Positions 8,875 through 18,880 of a DNA stretch of 64,000 nt are shown piece after piece. How positions within the stretch are numbered: position 1 is the first letter of the stretch; each line of letters starts with the position of its first letter. The notes beneath the pieces were generated by a model. It did not search any database and was not told the DNA's origin. It worked only from the letters and a program-made list of their open reading frames with translations. Source of the DNA: UBA4744 sp963718995 (GTDB taxonomy: Bacteria; Actinomycetota; Acidimicrobiia; Spongiisociales; UBA4744); NCBI GenBank assembly GCA_963718995.1, contig CAVRAP010000017.1:39490-103489 (forward strand). The letters are read 5' to 3'. The position numbers were made by a program, and so were the translations under genes.

Positions 8875-9561
8875 GTGACTCAACCTCGACGGCGCGCAGA
8901 TGGGACCCGGCCGACCCCAGCAGAACGGGGGCGAGCTCGCCGCATCCGGAACCGCCTGTGGAGCCGGTATCCGACCATTGCGACTGCCCTGGAGTACGTC
9001 GAACCGTGGGAGCTGCTGGTAGCAACCGTCATCTCTGCACAGACGACAGACGAAAACGTCAATCGGGCCACACCGGAGTTGTTTCGTCGCTATCCGAACC
9101 CGGCTGCTCTCGCCCAAGCGGATCCCGCCGAGGTCGAAGAGGTCATCTTCTCGACGGGTTTCTACCGGCAGAAGACCAGGTCGATCATCGACCTGTCCCG
9201 AGATCTGATCGAGCGATTCGACGGGATCGTACCGACAACGATCGAAGAGCTTGTGGAGCTACGCGGCGTCGGAAGGAAGACCGCCAGCGTGGTTCTCGCC
9301 GAGGCTTTCGGGCAGGCCGCGATTGCGGTTGACACGCATGTGCGGAGGCTTTCCAACAGGCTGGGATTATCAACGAACTCGGATCCGCCCAAGATCGAGG
9401 TCGATCTCAAGTCGATCTTTCCGCCGGTCGTCTGGGGGGGCCTCTCGATGCGGCTTATCCAGTTCGGGAGGGATGTTTGTGTGGCCAGGACTCCCCGGTG
9501 TTTCGAGTGTGATCTGGTCGACTTATGTCCCTTCCCGGACAAGACATCTCCCGTGAAGTGA
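8875..9561 (+). CDS. nth: Endonuclease III
   Basis: Base-excision repair DNA glycosylase/AP lyase acting on oxidised pyrimidines. It has the helix-hairpin-helix ELRGVGRKTASVVL with the catalytic lysine, the catalytic aspartate in AVDTHV, and a C-terminal [4Fe-4S] loop with spacing C-x6-C-x2-C-x5-C (CVARTPRCFECDLVDLC). Length 228 from the GTG at 8875; two upstream ATGs at 8851 and 8854 are in frame but lie before the probable -10. It is divergent from xpt, with the MATE gene nine bases downstream. Confidence 0.95.
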   Translation: MTQPRRRADGTRPTPAERGRARRIRNRLWSRYPTIATALEYVEPWELLVATVISAQTTDENVNRATPELFRRYPNPAALAQADPAEVEEVIFSTGFYRQKTRSIIDLSRDLIERFDGIVPTTIEELVELRGVGRKTASVVLAEAFGQAAIAVDTHVRRLSNRLGLSTNSDPPKIEVDLKSIFPPVVWGGLSMRLIQFGRDVCVARTPRCFECDLVDLCPFPDKTSPVK

Positions 9562-9570
9562 CCGAGTCCG

Positions 9571-10881
9571 ATGGGAGGTAGATCGCACGACCGGCAGATC
9601 CTGCGTCTAGCCGTTCCGGCGCTCGGCGCCCTGGCGGCCGACCCGCTGGTCTCCCTGGTCGACACAGCCTTCGTTGGGCGGCTGGGGTCAACCGAATTGG
9701 GTGCGTTGGGGGTCAACGCGGCAGTATTCGCCGTTGCTTTCGCCCTCTTCAATTTTCTGGCGTACGGCACGACCCCTCTCGTGGCGGCCGCGTGGGGAAG
9801 CGGCGACCGGGAGGCGGCGAGCCGGGTCGTGACCCAGGCAATCGGGTTGGCGATCGTCATTGGAGGAGCCGCAACCCTGGTCCTCGAACTGATGTGGCAG
9901 CCGTTGCTGTTGGCCATGCAAGCCGGCCCCGACCTGCTCCAACCGGCAGGCGAATACCTGCGCATCCGGGCGCTCGCCGCTCCGGCCGTACTGCTCGTCA
10001 CCGTCGGTCATGGAGCTTACCGGGGCATGCAGGACACGCGCACTCCGTTGTTGGTAACACTCGGTCTCAATCTGATCAACCTCATTGGCGATCCTCTCCT
10101 CATCTTCGTGGCCGGATGGGGATTGCGGGGCGCAGCCGTTGCAACGGTCGTTGCGCAATGGGTGGGGGCTATCTGGTTCCTCGTCCTGTTGAACAGACGG
10201 CGGCACGAAATGGGCCTGCCGGTCCGCGTGCCCCGGCTTGGGGAGTTCCGCCAACTGGCGACGGCCGGAACCGAGTTGATCGCCCGGACCGCCGGTCTGC
10301 TGGCGGTATTTACGGTGGCAACCGCCGCCGCGGCGCGGGTCGGCACCGCCACCGTGGCCGCCCATCAGATCGCCGCGCAGGTCTGGCTCTTCCTGTCTCT
10401 GGTCCTGGACTCCCTGGCGATTGCCGGTCAAGCCCTGGTTGGCCGCTACCTTGGAGCAGGCGAGGTCGCAGAAGCCCGGGCAGCATCGAATCGGATGCTG
10501 CAGTGGGGTTTTGCCCTGGGAGCGACTCTGGGGCTGGTTTTCTGGTTGCTGGGACCGGTGCTCCCCAGACTGTTCACCGATGATCCCGAGATCATCGCGC
10601 TCGTCGCGGGCGTAATGCCATTTGTTGCGGTTCTGCAGCCAATCGGAGCGCTGGTCTTCGTGTGGGACGGGATCTACATGGGAGCCCGCCAGTTTCGGTT
10701 CCTCATGATTTCGACCCTGGTTGCGGCGGGCGGTGCCGGCGTGGTCTTGGTTTTGGCCGTGACGCGCGGCTGGGGGCTCACCGGTGTGTGGTGGGGGATC
10801 ACCGCGCTGATTGTGGGTCGGCTCAGTTTGCTGGCGATCCGCTACAGGACGGCGTTTGTTGACTCCAGGTCCAGTACTTGA
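9571..10881 (+). CDS. MATE-family (DinF-like) efflux transporter
   Basis: Twelve-helix multidrug/toxin extruder of 436 residues. The N terminus LRLAVPALGALAADPLVSLVDTAFVGRLG is typical of DinF-type MATE proteins, and the second half begins around residue 230. Substrates are unknown. Its 3' end overlaps the convergent MFS gene by 40 bases, so there is no room for an independent terminator on either side. Confidence 0.92.
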   Translation: MGGRSHDRQILRLAVPALGALAADPLVSLVDTAFVGRLGSTELGALGVNAAVFAVAFALFNFLAYGTTPLVAAAWGSGDREAASRVVTQAIGLAIVIGGAATLVLELMWQPLLLAMQAGPDLLQPAGEYLRIRALAAPAVLLVTVGHGAYRGMQDTRTPLLVTLGLNLINLIGDPLLIFVAGWGLRGAAVATVVAQWVGAIWFLVLLNRRRHEMGLPVRVPRLGEFRQLATAGTELIARTAGLLAVFTVATAAAARVGTATVAAHQIAAQVWLFLSLVLDSLAIAGQALVGRYLGAGEVAEARAASNRMLQWGFALGATLGLVFWLLGPVLPRLFTDDPEIIALVAGVMPFVAVLQPIGALVFVWDGIYMGARQFRFLMISTLVAAGGAGVVLVLAVTRGWGLTGVWWGITALIVGRLSLLAIRYRTAFVDSRSST

Positions 10882-12077
10882 CCGCGGGTTTCCGGTAACA
10901 AGAGGATCAACAGAGCGGCAAGTGCCATGCCAATACCCAGGTAGCTCACGGTCATGGTCAGACCGATCTCGTCGATGGCTATGCGCCCGATAGCGAGGCC
11001 GCCGATTGATCCAAGCACGCCGATCGTGTTCAACCAGACCACGGCCGTCGCTCGAATCGAGGTCGGGAACAACTCATTGCGGTGGGCGCCGAGCGCCGGT
11101 ACGGCCGCAAACGATCCCAGGCTCGAGACGGCGACGGCCAAGACGATGAGCGGCAAGCTGTCGAACCAGTAGAGCCCGAGTCCTCCTGCGAGCGACATGG
11201 TGAACCCGAGGATGGTGGTTGGTCGCCGGCCCCACGTGTCGGCCAGGCGGCCACCCAGCAGAAAGCCGATACCTCCGGCGGTTCCCCCGATGAGCATCAC
11301 GGCAACAGCCCGGTTGGTTTCGATGGCCAACTCGTTGACCAGCCGTTCGAGAGCGAACGTCAGACTCACGGCTGAGAAGGCCGCAGCGAGCAGCGAGATG
11401 AGGGCGAACACCCAGAAGCTCGCGAAGTGGCTTCCACCAAGTGCAGAGAAGAGATTCGCTTTGCGAGATGGGTCGCGGAAAGCCCGGCTCTCTTTGAGCC
11501 GGGAGAAGAGCAGGGGAAGGAACACAACACCGATGGCCGTCATGGCGAAGAGGGAACGCCATGCGTCGCGACTCGTTTCCGCGATGGGTAGAGCGAATAA
11601 GGCGGTCCCGGCGCCAAAGCTGGCTGCACCGCCGTAGATGGCGATCCCGTAGGCGCGGATGCTCGGGGCCAGTTCCTCTGCCAGATAGACCAGGGCCAGA
11701 ACTCCTACGGCTGTGGCGGTCATTCTGACGGTTCCTTGCAGGACGGTGTAGATCGTGGGGTTGGGCGCAAAAGCGGTGGCGACGTTGGCCACAACCAGAA
11801 TGGTGAAAGCACTCAGGAACGGTCGCCTCCTCCCGTTCCTGTCCCCGTAGAACGAGAAGGCCAGAGCCAGGACGGAACCGACCCTGGTGATGGCGAGGAT
11901 CTGGCTCATCTCGCCGGCGCTCAGACCGAGTGATATCCGGGCGAAGGGGAGTGTGTTCGTTGCTTGGGCTTGTGCGAAGCCCTGTACGTAGGCCGCTAGG
12001 GCCATCAGCAGGACGATTCTCCGGTCGCGCGGGGCGAATCGATCGGGTGGGCGGAGGAATGTGGGAAGGAGAGCCAC
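10842..12077 (-). CDS. MFS transporter
   Basis: Major facilitator of 411 residues with twelve predicted helices. FYGDRNGRRRPFL between helices 2 and 3 and GGRLADTWGRRPTT in the second half are the two family loop motifs. The start is the GTG at 12077 with GAGG six bases upstream; the open frame continues about 97 codons further up but is Pro/Arg/Ser-rich and non-hydrophobic, and is probably not translated. Substrate unknown; the sugar/metabolite:H+ group is a guess. Confidence 0.85.
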   Translation of the reverse strand: MALLPTFLRPPDRFAPRDRRIVLLMALAAYVQGFAQAQATNTLPFARISLGLSAGEMSQILAITRVGSVLALAFSFYGDRNGRRRPFLSAFTILVVANVATAFAPNPTIYTVLQGTVRMTATAVGVLALVYLAEELAPSIRAYGIAIYGGAASFGAGTALFALPIAETSRDAWRSLFAMTAIGVVFLPLLFSRLKESRAFRDPSRKANLFSALGGSHFASFWVFALISLLAAAFSAVSLTFALERLVNELAIETNRAVAVMLIGGTAGGIGFLLGGRLADTWGRRPTTILGFTMSLAGGLGLYWFDSLPLIVLAVAVSSLGSFAAVPALGAHRNELFPTSIRATAVVWLNTIGVLGSIGGLAIGRIAIDEIGLTMTVSYLGIGMALAALLILLLPETRGQVLDLESTNAVL

Positions 12078-12324
12078 GGCTACCTCGGGTCGGCCAGGCG
12101 GGTACACGGCCGCCGACAATGCCCTGCTCGAAGGTTGCTGACGCAGGACTCGTTCGGGGGTGACATGGGCGATGAGGTTAGCCGGGTGGTTTGGCGCGTT
12201 CCGGTTGCTCGGCTCAGACCTGGACCGGAAGCCCCGCGAGTTTCGAAAAGCGTAAGGCGGCGAGTTGGCACTTTGAGCCCATAACCTGGGAACATGGTGC
12301 CTCCCCCTTCCTGTGGATGGAGTC

Positions 12325-13077
12325 ATGGCTGAAGTAGGCATAGGCGCAGCGTTCTTGTTTGGCATCATCTCGTTCGTGTCGCCGTGCGTCCTGCCTTTGT
12401 TGCCCGGCTACTTGAGCCTGATGTCGGGATATTCGGTCAGCGACCTCGAAGCGGGAACCGCTTCCACAGCCCGGATGGTAAAAACCACGGGCCTGTTCGT
12501 CTTGGGATTCACGGTGGTCTTCGTGCTGCTCGGAGCGGCTGCCACTTCCCTGGGTCAGACGGTGAGCCGCTACCAGTTCACTGCGACGCGAGTGGCCGGA
12601 TGGCTGGTTGTTGCCTTTGGTGTTCTGATCGTTGTGTCCGCTGTTAGCAACAGTCCCTTGCTGGCGGGCCTGATGAGAGAACGGCGCATGGAGGTGCGTC
12701 CGTCCCGACTGGGTTCGTGGGCGCCGATTGTCATGGGCCTCGCTTTCGGGTTTGCCTGGACTCCGTGCATTGGCCCGGTCCTCGCCGCCATCCTGCTCAC
12801 CGCGTCCGTTCAGGAGACGGTTGGACAGGGCATGGTGCTTCTCTTGTCCTATGCGCTCGGGTTGGGCGTGCCGTTCGTCCTCGCCGGGATCGGGATGACC
12901 AAGATGCTCGGTGCAGTGCGTTTCTTGCGCAGGTATCTGCGCCCGATCAACATCGCCTCCGGGTTGTTGCTGGCCGGCTTCGGTGTGCTGATGATCACCG
13001 GGAACCTGGCCCGGTTGTCCGGTTGGTTCCAGGAACTGTTCACCACCATCGGGTTGGACCGGCTCGCCGAGATCTAA
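12325..13077 (+). CDS. ccdA: CcdA-type thiol-disulfide transporter
   Basis: Six-helix membrane protein related to the DsbD transmembrane domain, which carries electrons from cytoplasmic thioredoxin to extracytoplasmic thiols, for example for cytochrome c maturation. The two redox cysteines lie in SFVSPCVLPLLPGYL and FAWTPCIGPVLAA, one in each half. Length about 250. The ATG at 12325 is preferred; a GTG at 12313 is in frame. The stop overlaps the trpE start as TAATG, so the two are coupled, though I see no functional link. The 247 bases upstream are the divergent region shared with the MFS gene. Confidence 0.92.
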   Translation: MAEVGIGAAFLFGIISFVSPCVLPLLPGYLSLMSGYSVSDLEAGTASTARMVKTTGLFVLGFTVVFVLLGAAATSLGQTVSRYQFTATRVAGWLVVAFGVLIVVSAVSNSPLLAGLMRERRMEVRPSRLGSWAPIVMGLAFGFAWTPCIGPVLAAILLTASVQETVGQGMVLLLSYALGLGVPFVLAGIGMTKMLGAVRFLRRYLRPINIASGLLLAGFGVLMITGNLARLSGWFQELFTTIGLDRLAEI

Positions 13078-14546
13078 TGCTCGTCACACCCACGCTGGAG
13101 GAATTCACCGACCTGGCTGCGCGCTACCCCGTTGTTCCGGTCTCGGCACGCTTCCTGGCCGATCGGGAGACGGCGGTCAGCGCCTACGAGAAGCTCGTCG
13201 GGGATGAGCCCGGATTTCTGTTTGAGTCGGTCGAAGGCGGTGACCGCTGGGCGCGCTGGTCATTTCTCGGGTGGGACCCGGAATTCACGCTGATCTCCCG
13301 GGACGGGGCAACCATTATTGAAGGCGCGTCCATTGAACTAGCGGAGGGGAATCCGCTCGAGGTGCTGGACGATCTGCTCGGCCGTTACGCAACGCCCGAT
13401 CTGCCCGATCTCCCGCCGCTCCACAGTGGAGCAGTTGGCTACCTCGGTTATGACGCGGTGCGCTACGTCGAGGATCTGCCCAATCGCCCGGCCGACGATC
13501 GAGCACTTCCCGAGATGTTGTGGCAATTCGTCGGATCGCTGGCGGCACTCGATCGATTTGATCAGACCATTACCCTTGTTCGGAACGTGTTCACCGGGGG
13601 CGATCCGACTGCCCAGTATGAGGCCGCGGTGCTTGCCCTCGAAACGGCTGCCGATCGGCTCAGCTCGGGGCGCCCGTATGAGGCTCGGCCGGCGCCGACC
13701 CCGTCGCCAATCGAACCGGGCCTCACCTCGACGATGGACCGCATGGCCTTCGAACAGGCGGTCGAAAAAGCCAAGCGGTACATCGAACAGGGCGACGCAT
13801 TTCAAGTGGTCCTGAGTCAGCGCCTCGAGACCCCCTTCGCGGGGGACCCGTTTGCCGTGTACCGATCGCTGCGACTGCTCAACCCTTCCCCGTACCTTTT
13901 CTATGTCAAACACCCAGACATAGCCGTGGTTGGCTCCTCACCCGAGTTGCTGACCCACGTTCGCGATGGGCGCGTGTACAGCAGGCCGATTGCCGGTACC
14001 CGCAGGCGCGGCGTAGACGAAGCCGAAGATGCGGCGCTCGAAGCCGAGCTCCTGGCCGACCCGAAGGAGCGAGCCGAACACGTCATGCTGATCGATCTGG
14101 CCCGCAACGATCTAGGCCGGGTGTCCGAATTCGGGACCATCGCGGTTGATGATCTCATGGTTATCGAGCGTTACTCCCACGTGATGCACATCGTGTCGGG
14201 CGTCTCGGGTCTGCTCCGGACCGGGGTGCGTCCGGTGGACGTCCTCCGAGCCGTGTTCCCGCACGGTACGGTTTCGGGGGCGCCCAAGGTACGAGCGATG
14301 GAGATCATCGATGAGCTGGAGCCGGTCGCCCGAGGTCCGTATGCCGGTGCCGTCGGGTACATCGATTTCTCCGGGAACATCGATACGGCGATCTGCTTGC
14401 GCACCGTGGTGATAGCTGCCGGCAAGGCCTGGGTCCAGGCGGGCGCCGGGCTGGTCGCCGACAGCGACGCTGCAGCCGAGTACGACGAGACCATGGACAA
14501 GGCCGCGGCGGCGCTGGCCGCCCTCGACGGTGCGGCGCGTGTCTAG
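13077..14546 (+). CDS. trpE: Anthranilate synthase component I
   Basis: Chorismate plus ammonia (or Gln through TrpG) gives anthranilate, the first tryptophan step. 489 residues. The chorismate-binding core contains the SRPIAGTRRRG segment, LIDLARNDLGRVSEFG, VMHIVSGVSG, FPHGTVSGAPKVRAME and YAGAVGYIDFSGNID. The true start is the ATG at 13077 overlapping the ccdA stop; a much longer open frame upstream is only read-through across ccdA. No trpG or trpD is near, so the pathway is split. The next gene (ygfZ) overlaps its end. Confidence 0.95.
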   Translation: MLVTPTLEEFTDLAARYPVVPVSARFLADRETAVSAYEKLVGDEPGFLFESVEGGDRWARWSFLGWDPEFTLISRDGATIIEGASIELAEGNPLEVLDDLLGRYATPDLPDLPPLHSGAVGYLGYDAVRYVEDLPNRPADDRALPEMLWQFVGSLAALDRFDQTITLVRNVFTGGDPTAQYEAAVLALETAADRLSSGRPYEARPAPTPSPIEPGLTSTMDRMAFEQAVEKAKRYIEQGDAFQVVLSQRLETPFAGDPFAVYRSLRLLNPSPYLFYVKHPDIAVVGSSPELLTHVRDGRVYSRPIAGTRRRGVDEAEDAALEAELLADPKERAEHVMLIDLARNDLGRVSEFGTIAVDDLMVIERYSHVMHIVSGVSGLLRTGVRPVDVLRAVFPHGTVSGAPKVRAMEIIDELEPVARGPYAGAVGYIDFSGNIDTAICLRTVVIAAGKAWVQAGAGLVADSDAAAEYDETMDKAAAALAALDGAARV

Positions 14547-15501
14547 AGGACAGGACACGTTCGGTGATGTGACTGCCGAGTACCTGGCGGTCCGGAACAG
14601 CGCCGGATTGGTCGCCCGCCACTTCGAACTCGTTGCGGTCCGCGGTCCGGACACAGAGTCATTTCTTCAGAACATCATCAGCCAGGACCTTGCCGCCCTG
14701 GCTCCGGGTGGGGTTGGCCGCTCGCTGCTCCTCGGACCGGAGGGCAAATTGCGGGCAGTCTTTTGGGTACTGAAAGGCGAGGACGAAGTGATCCTCGTGA
14801 CCGACCGGGGCAAGGGTGATACAACGGCGGCAGAGTTGAGCCGGTACCGGTTCCACGTCGACGCCACTATCGAGCCAATGAGAGGTGAAGTGCTCAGCGT
14901 GTGGGGACCCTCCTCGAGGGAAGTGCTTGAAAGGGCCGACCTCCCAACGCCCGAATTCTGGGAGCGACGAGAAGACCGACTCGTTGCCCGGCTCCCGCTC
15001 GGCGAGATAGACCGCTTTCTGGTTCTTGGTGCTGAGGGAGAGCAACTCGAACATGCCGGGGCCCGCCGGGTCGGCTCCCTGGCGGTCACCGCGGTGCGGG
15101 TTGAGGCGGGCGAGCCGGTCATGGGCAGAGACCTGGATGAGAAGACCATTCCCCAAGAGTCGGGTTTGGTTCCAGACACGGTGTCCTTCACCAAGGGTTG
15201 TTATCTGGGCCAGGAACTGGTTGCTCGCATTGACAGCCGCGGACATGTCAACAGGGTGCTCCGCGGCATCGTGATCGGGACCAACGTGCTTCCTCCCGAG
15301 GGAGCGGAACTCTTCGCCGGAGAGGCTCCGGTTGGGCGGATCACGTCGGTAGCGGAGTCGCTCACCCTGCGTGCCCCGATCGGCCTGGCCCTGGTCCGTC
15401 GCGAAGTTGAGCCTGGTGCTGGGATCGAAATACGTTGGGAAGGTGGGTCGACCAACGCTTCGGTCCATGAGCTTCCCCTCTCGGATTTCACAGAAACCTG
15501 A
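14530..15501 (+). CDS. ygfZ: Folate-binding YgfZ/GcvT-like protein
   Basis: About 323 residues of the GcvT-fold family that binds tetrahydrofolate and helps iron-sulfur cluster assembly or repair. The signature KGCYLGQE is at about residues 222-229, with EFLQNIISQDL-like and LLLGPEGKLRAVF segments before it. It begins inside the end of trpE (GTG at 14530 or 14539), so it is translationally coupled to an unrelated pathway. A promoter for trpC starts just after it. Confidence 0.88.
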   Translation: MRRVSRGQDTFGDVTAEYLAVRNSAGLVARHFELVAVRGPDTESFLQNIISQDLAALAPGGVGRSLLLGPEGKLRAVFWVLKGEDEVILVTDRGKGDTTAAELSRYRFHVDATIEPMRGEVLSVWGPSSREVLERADLPTPEFWERREDRLVARLPLGEIDRFLVLGAEGEQLEHAGARRVGSLAVTAVRVEAGEPVMGRDLDEKTIPQESGLVPDTVSFTKGCYLGQELVARIDSRGHVNRVLRGIVIGTNVLPPEGAELFAGEAPVGRITSVAESLTLRAPIGLALVRREVEPGAGIEIRWEGGSTNASVHELPLSDFTET

Positions 15502-15508
15502 GAATCTT

Positions 15509-15544
15509 CGAACACGTGGCGAGCGTGTTCGGGCGGCCTACGAT
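15509..15544 (+). promoter_or_regulatory. trpC promoter with upstream 8-bp inverted repeat
   Basis: A perfect inverted repeat CGAACACG-N7-CGTGTTCG (15509-15531) sits immediately before TACGAT (15539-15544), a -10 hexamer located six bases before the trpC ATG. The repeat covers the place of the -35 box, as a repressor operator would. No Shine-Dalgarno precedes trpC, which fits a leaderless message. Confidence 0.5.
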
Positions 15545-15550
15545 GTTCGC

Positions 15551-16318
15551 ATGCTGACCCAGATCCTGGCCGAAGTCCGGCTGCATCTTCCGGAAGTGCG
15601 AAAACGGGCAGCCGAGCTCGAGGCGGAGGCCGGCCGGCAGGGACCCGTTCGTGACTTGCTCGCAGCACTGACCAGTCCCGGCTTGTCGGTTATTGCAGAG
15701 GTCAAGCGGGCTTCACCGTCTCGCGGGCTCATCGAAGGCGATCTTGATCCGGCTGCACTCGCCGCTCAGTACGGGGCCGGGGGAGCTGCGGCTATCTCGG
15801 TCCTCACGGAGCCCCGTCACTTCCTGGGCTCGCTCGAGGACCTGCGTCGGGTGCGCCAAGCGGTTGACGTTCCCGTACTCCGCAAAGACTTCCTCGTTGA
15901 TCCCGTGCAGATCTGGGAAGCCCGGGCCTCCGGCGCTGATGCCGTCCTCCTGATCGTGGCCGCCCTCGATGATCAAACGCTTGGCGACCTTCTGGCCTTG
16001 ACGCACGTGATCGGGATGGAGGCCCTGGTCGAAGTCCACAACCCGGGCGAGGTACAGAGAGCCAGGGCGGCAGGGGCTCGGGTGATCGGAGCAAACAATC
16101 GCGATCTCGGGACGTTCGAAGTTGATCTCCATACCGCCGAGCGGCTGGCGCCCTTGCTGGCCGACGTTCCGGTCGGTGTGGCCGAGAGCGGAATCTGGAC
16201 GCAGGCAGATGCCCACCGGATGCGAGCCGCCGGATACGATGCCGTTCTCGTCGGGGAGAGCCTGGTCCGGGCCCAGGACCCCGGTGCCCTTCTGGCGAGC
16301 CTCCAGGAGGATCTATGA
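15551..16318 (+). CDS. trpC: Indole-3-glycerol phosphate synthase
   Basis: TIM-barrel enzyme closing CdRP to indole-3-glycerol phosphate. 255 residues. VIAEVKRASPSRG carries E50 and K52; DFLVDPVQIWEARASGADA, LVEVHNPGE, IGANNRDLGTF and VAESGIW follow in the usual order. The ATG at 15551 follows a -10 hexamer directly; the open frame upstream overlaps ygfZ and is not used. Its end overlaps trpF as ATGA. Confidence 0.96.
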   Translation: MLTQILAEVRLHLPEVRKRAAELEAEAGRQGPVRDLLAALTSPGLSVIAEVKRASPSRGLIEGDLDPAALAAQYGAGGAAAISVLTEPRHFLGSLEDLRRVRQAVDVPVLRKDFLVDPVQIWEARASGADAVLLIVAALDDQTLGDLLALTHVIGMEALVEVHNPGEVQRARAAGARVIGANNRDLGTFEVDLHTAERLAPLLADVPVGVAESGIWTQADAHRMRAAGYDAVLVGESLVRAQDPGALLASLQEDL

Positions 16319-16913
16319 CGTGGGTGAAGGTCTGCGGACTGAGCCGAGAGGCTGATGTGGCTGTGGCCGTCGAGGCCGGTGCCGACGCCATCGGGATTGT
16401 GTTGGCGCCCGGATCTCCTCGCCGGGTGACGGAAGCGAGGGCACGAGAACTGGTGGGAACCGTGCCGGTCCTGGCCGTAATCGTCACGGTCGATTTCACT
16501 CCGCAAGCGCTCCTGGCGGCGGTCGAACGCACGGGTGCCCAGGGCGTGCAACCGCATGGTGAACATCGCCAGGTTGCCGCCGGAGCGGCACAAGAGGAGG
16601 GATTGTTCGTGCTGCATCCTCTGGCCATCCACACCGGGGTCGACGTCAGTGCGGTAGCAGTGGGTCAAACACCTCTCCTCGATTCGTATCGGGCTGGTAT
16701 TCACGGCGGGACCGGCGAGAGTTTCGATTGGGACGTGATCGGACACCTCAACCGCCCGTACGTACTGGCCGGAGGCCTCGGCCCCGACAACGTCTCCGAA
16801 GCTATCCGGAGGGTGGCACCGTGGGGAGTCGATGCCTCATCGGGCCTAGAGTCGTCCCCTGGTATCAAGGACCCGGAACTGATCCGGGCGTTCGTGGAGA
16901 GGGCGAAAGGTCG

Positions 16914-16917
<4 letters not shown>
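16315..16917 (+). CDS. trpF: Phosphoribosylanthranilate isomerase
   Basis: PRA isomerase, 200 residues. The catalytic Cys is C7 in VKVCGLSREADV and the catalytic Asp is D123 in LLDS; the phosphate loop is LAGGLGPDNV and WGVDASSGLE. Both catalytic residues are present, so this is a genuine TrpF. Many actinobacteria lack trpF and use the dual-function PriA instead, which makes a dedicated enzyme notable. ATGA overlaps on both sides place it tightly between trpC and trpB. Confidence 0.95.
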
Positions 16918-18079
<1,162 letters not shown>

Positions 18080-18083
<4 letters not shown>

Positions 18084-18880
18084 GCCGGGCCGGGCTCGAC
18101 ACCCTGTTTGCCGCCAACCGCGCCGCCGGGAGAACCGCTCTGCTGCCGTTCATGACCGCCGGCTTGCCTTCCGTGGCAGCCAGCGTTGACCTTTTTGTGG
18201 CGATGGCAGAGGCAGGTGCCGACGCTTTCGAGGTGGGCATCCCCTATGCAGATCCGATGATGGACGGACCGACTATTCAAGCGGGGAATCAGCGTGCCCT
18301 GGCCGGCGGGGTCACGCTCGAATCGGGATTCGAGATCGTCTCGGCTGTGGTCGAGCGGACCCGCAAGCCGGTATTGGTGATGACCTACGCCAATCCCATA
18401 TTTCGGGTTGGGCCGGAGTTCTTTGCCGAGCGATGCCGGAAGGCCGGCGCCTCCGGTGTCATTGTTGCCGATCTGCCTCTCGAGGAAGCGGCTGCCGTCC
18501 AGGAACCCATCGAAGCGGCCGGGCTGGGCATGGTCCTGTTTGCAGCCCCGACCAGCTCCGACGCACGGCTGCAAGCTATCGCAGATGCGAAACCGGTATT
18601 CATCTACGGCATTGCCGATCTGGGTGTGACCGGGGAGCGTTCCGGGTCCAGTTCCCACGCCCACGATCTGGCCGCCCGGATCCGGGCCGTGACCGATGTT
18701 CCGCTGGTTATGGGAGTAGGGATCTCGACTCCGGATCAGGCGCGTGCGTTGTCAGGAGAAACGGACGGCATCATCGTCGGTTCGGCCCTCGTACGGAGGG
18801 TTCTCGAGGCACCCGACGAGCAGTCGGCGATATCGGAGGTACGGTCGGCTGTCGCCGACCTGGCCGGAGCGCTCCGGTGA
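18080..18880 (+). CDS. trpA: Tryptophan synthase alpha chain
   Basis: Releases indole from indole-3-glycerol phosphate and channels it to TrpB. 266 residues. The catalytic Glu and Asp are E51 and D62 in FEVGIPYADPMMDGPTIQ. MTYANP, VIVADLPLEEA and YGIADLGVTGERS are present. GTG start within the trpB stop; its own stop overlaps the next gene's GTG. Confidence 0.97.

Noticed and set aside
12294..12329. 11-codon leader peptide before ccdA (ATG 12294 after TAACCT)
   Set aside because: Too short, Pro-rich, no ribosome site, and it would overlap the ccdA start.
15509..15531. LexA/SOS box reading of the trpC palindrome (CGAAC...GTTCG)
   Set aside because: The actinobacterial box needs the GAAC and GTTC blocks four bases apart; here they are much further apart, and trpC is not a damage gene.
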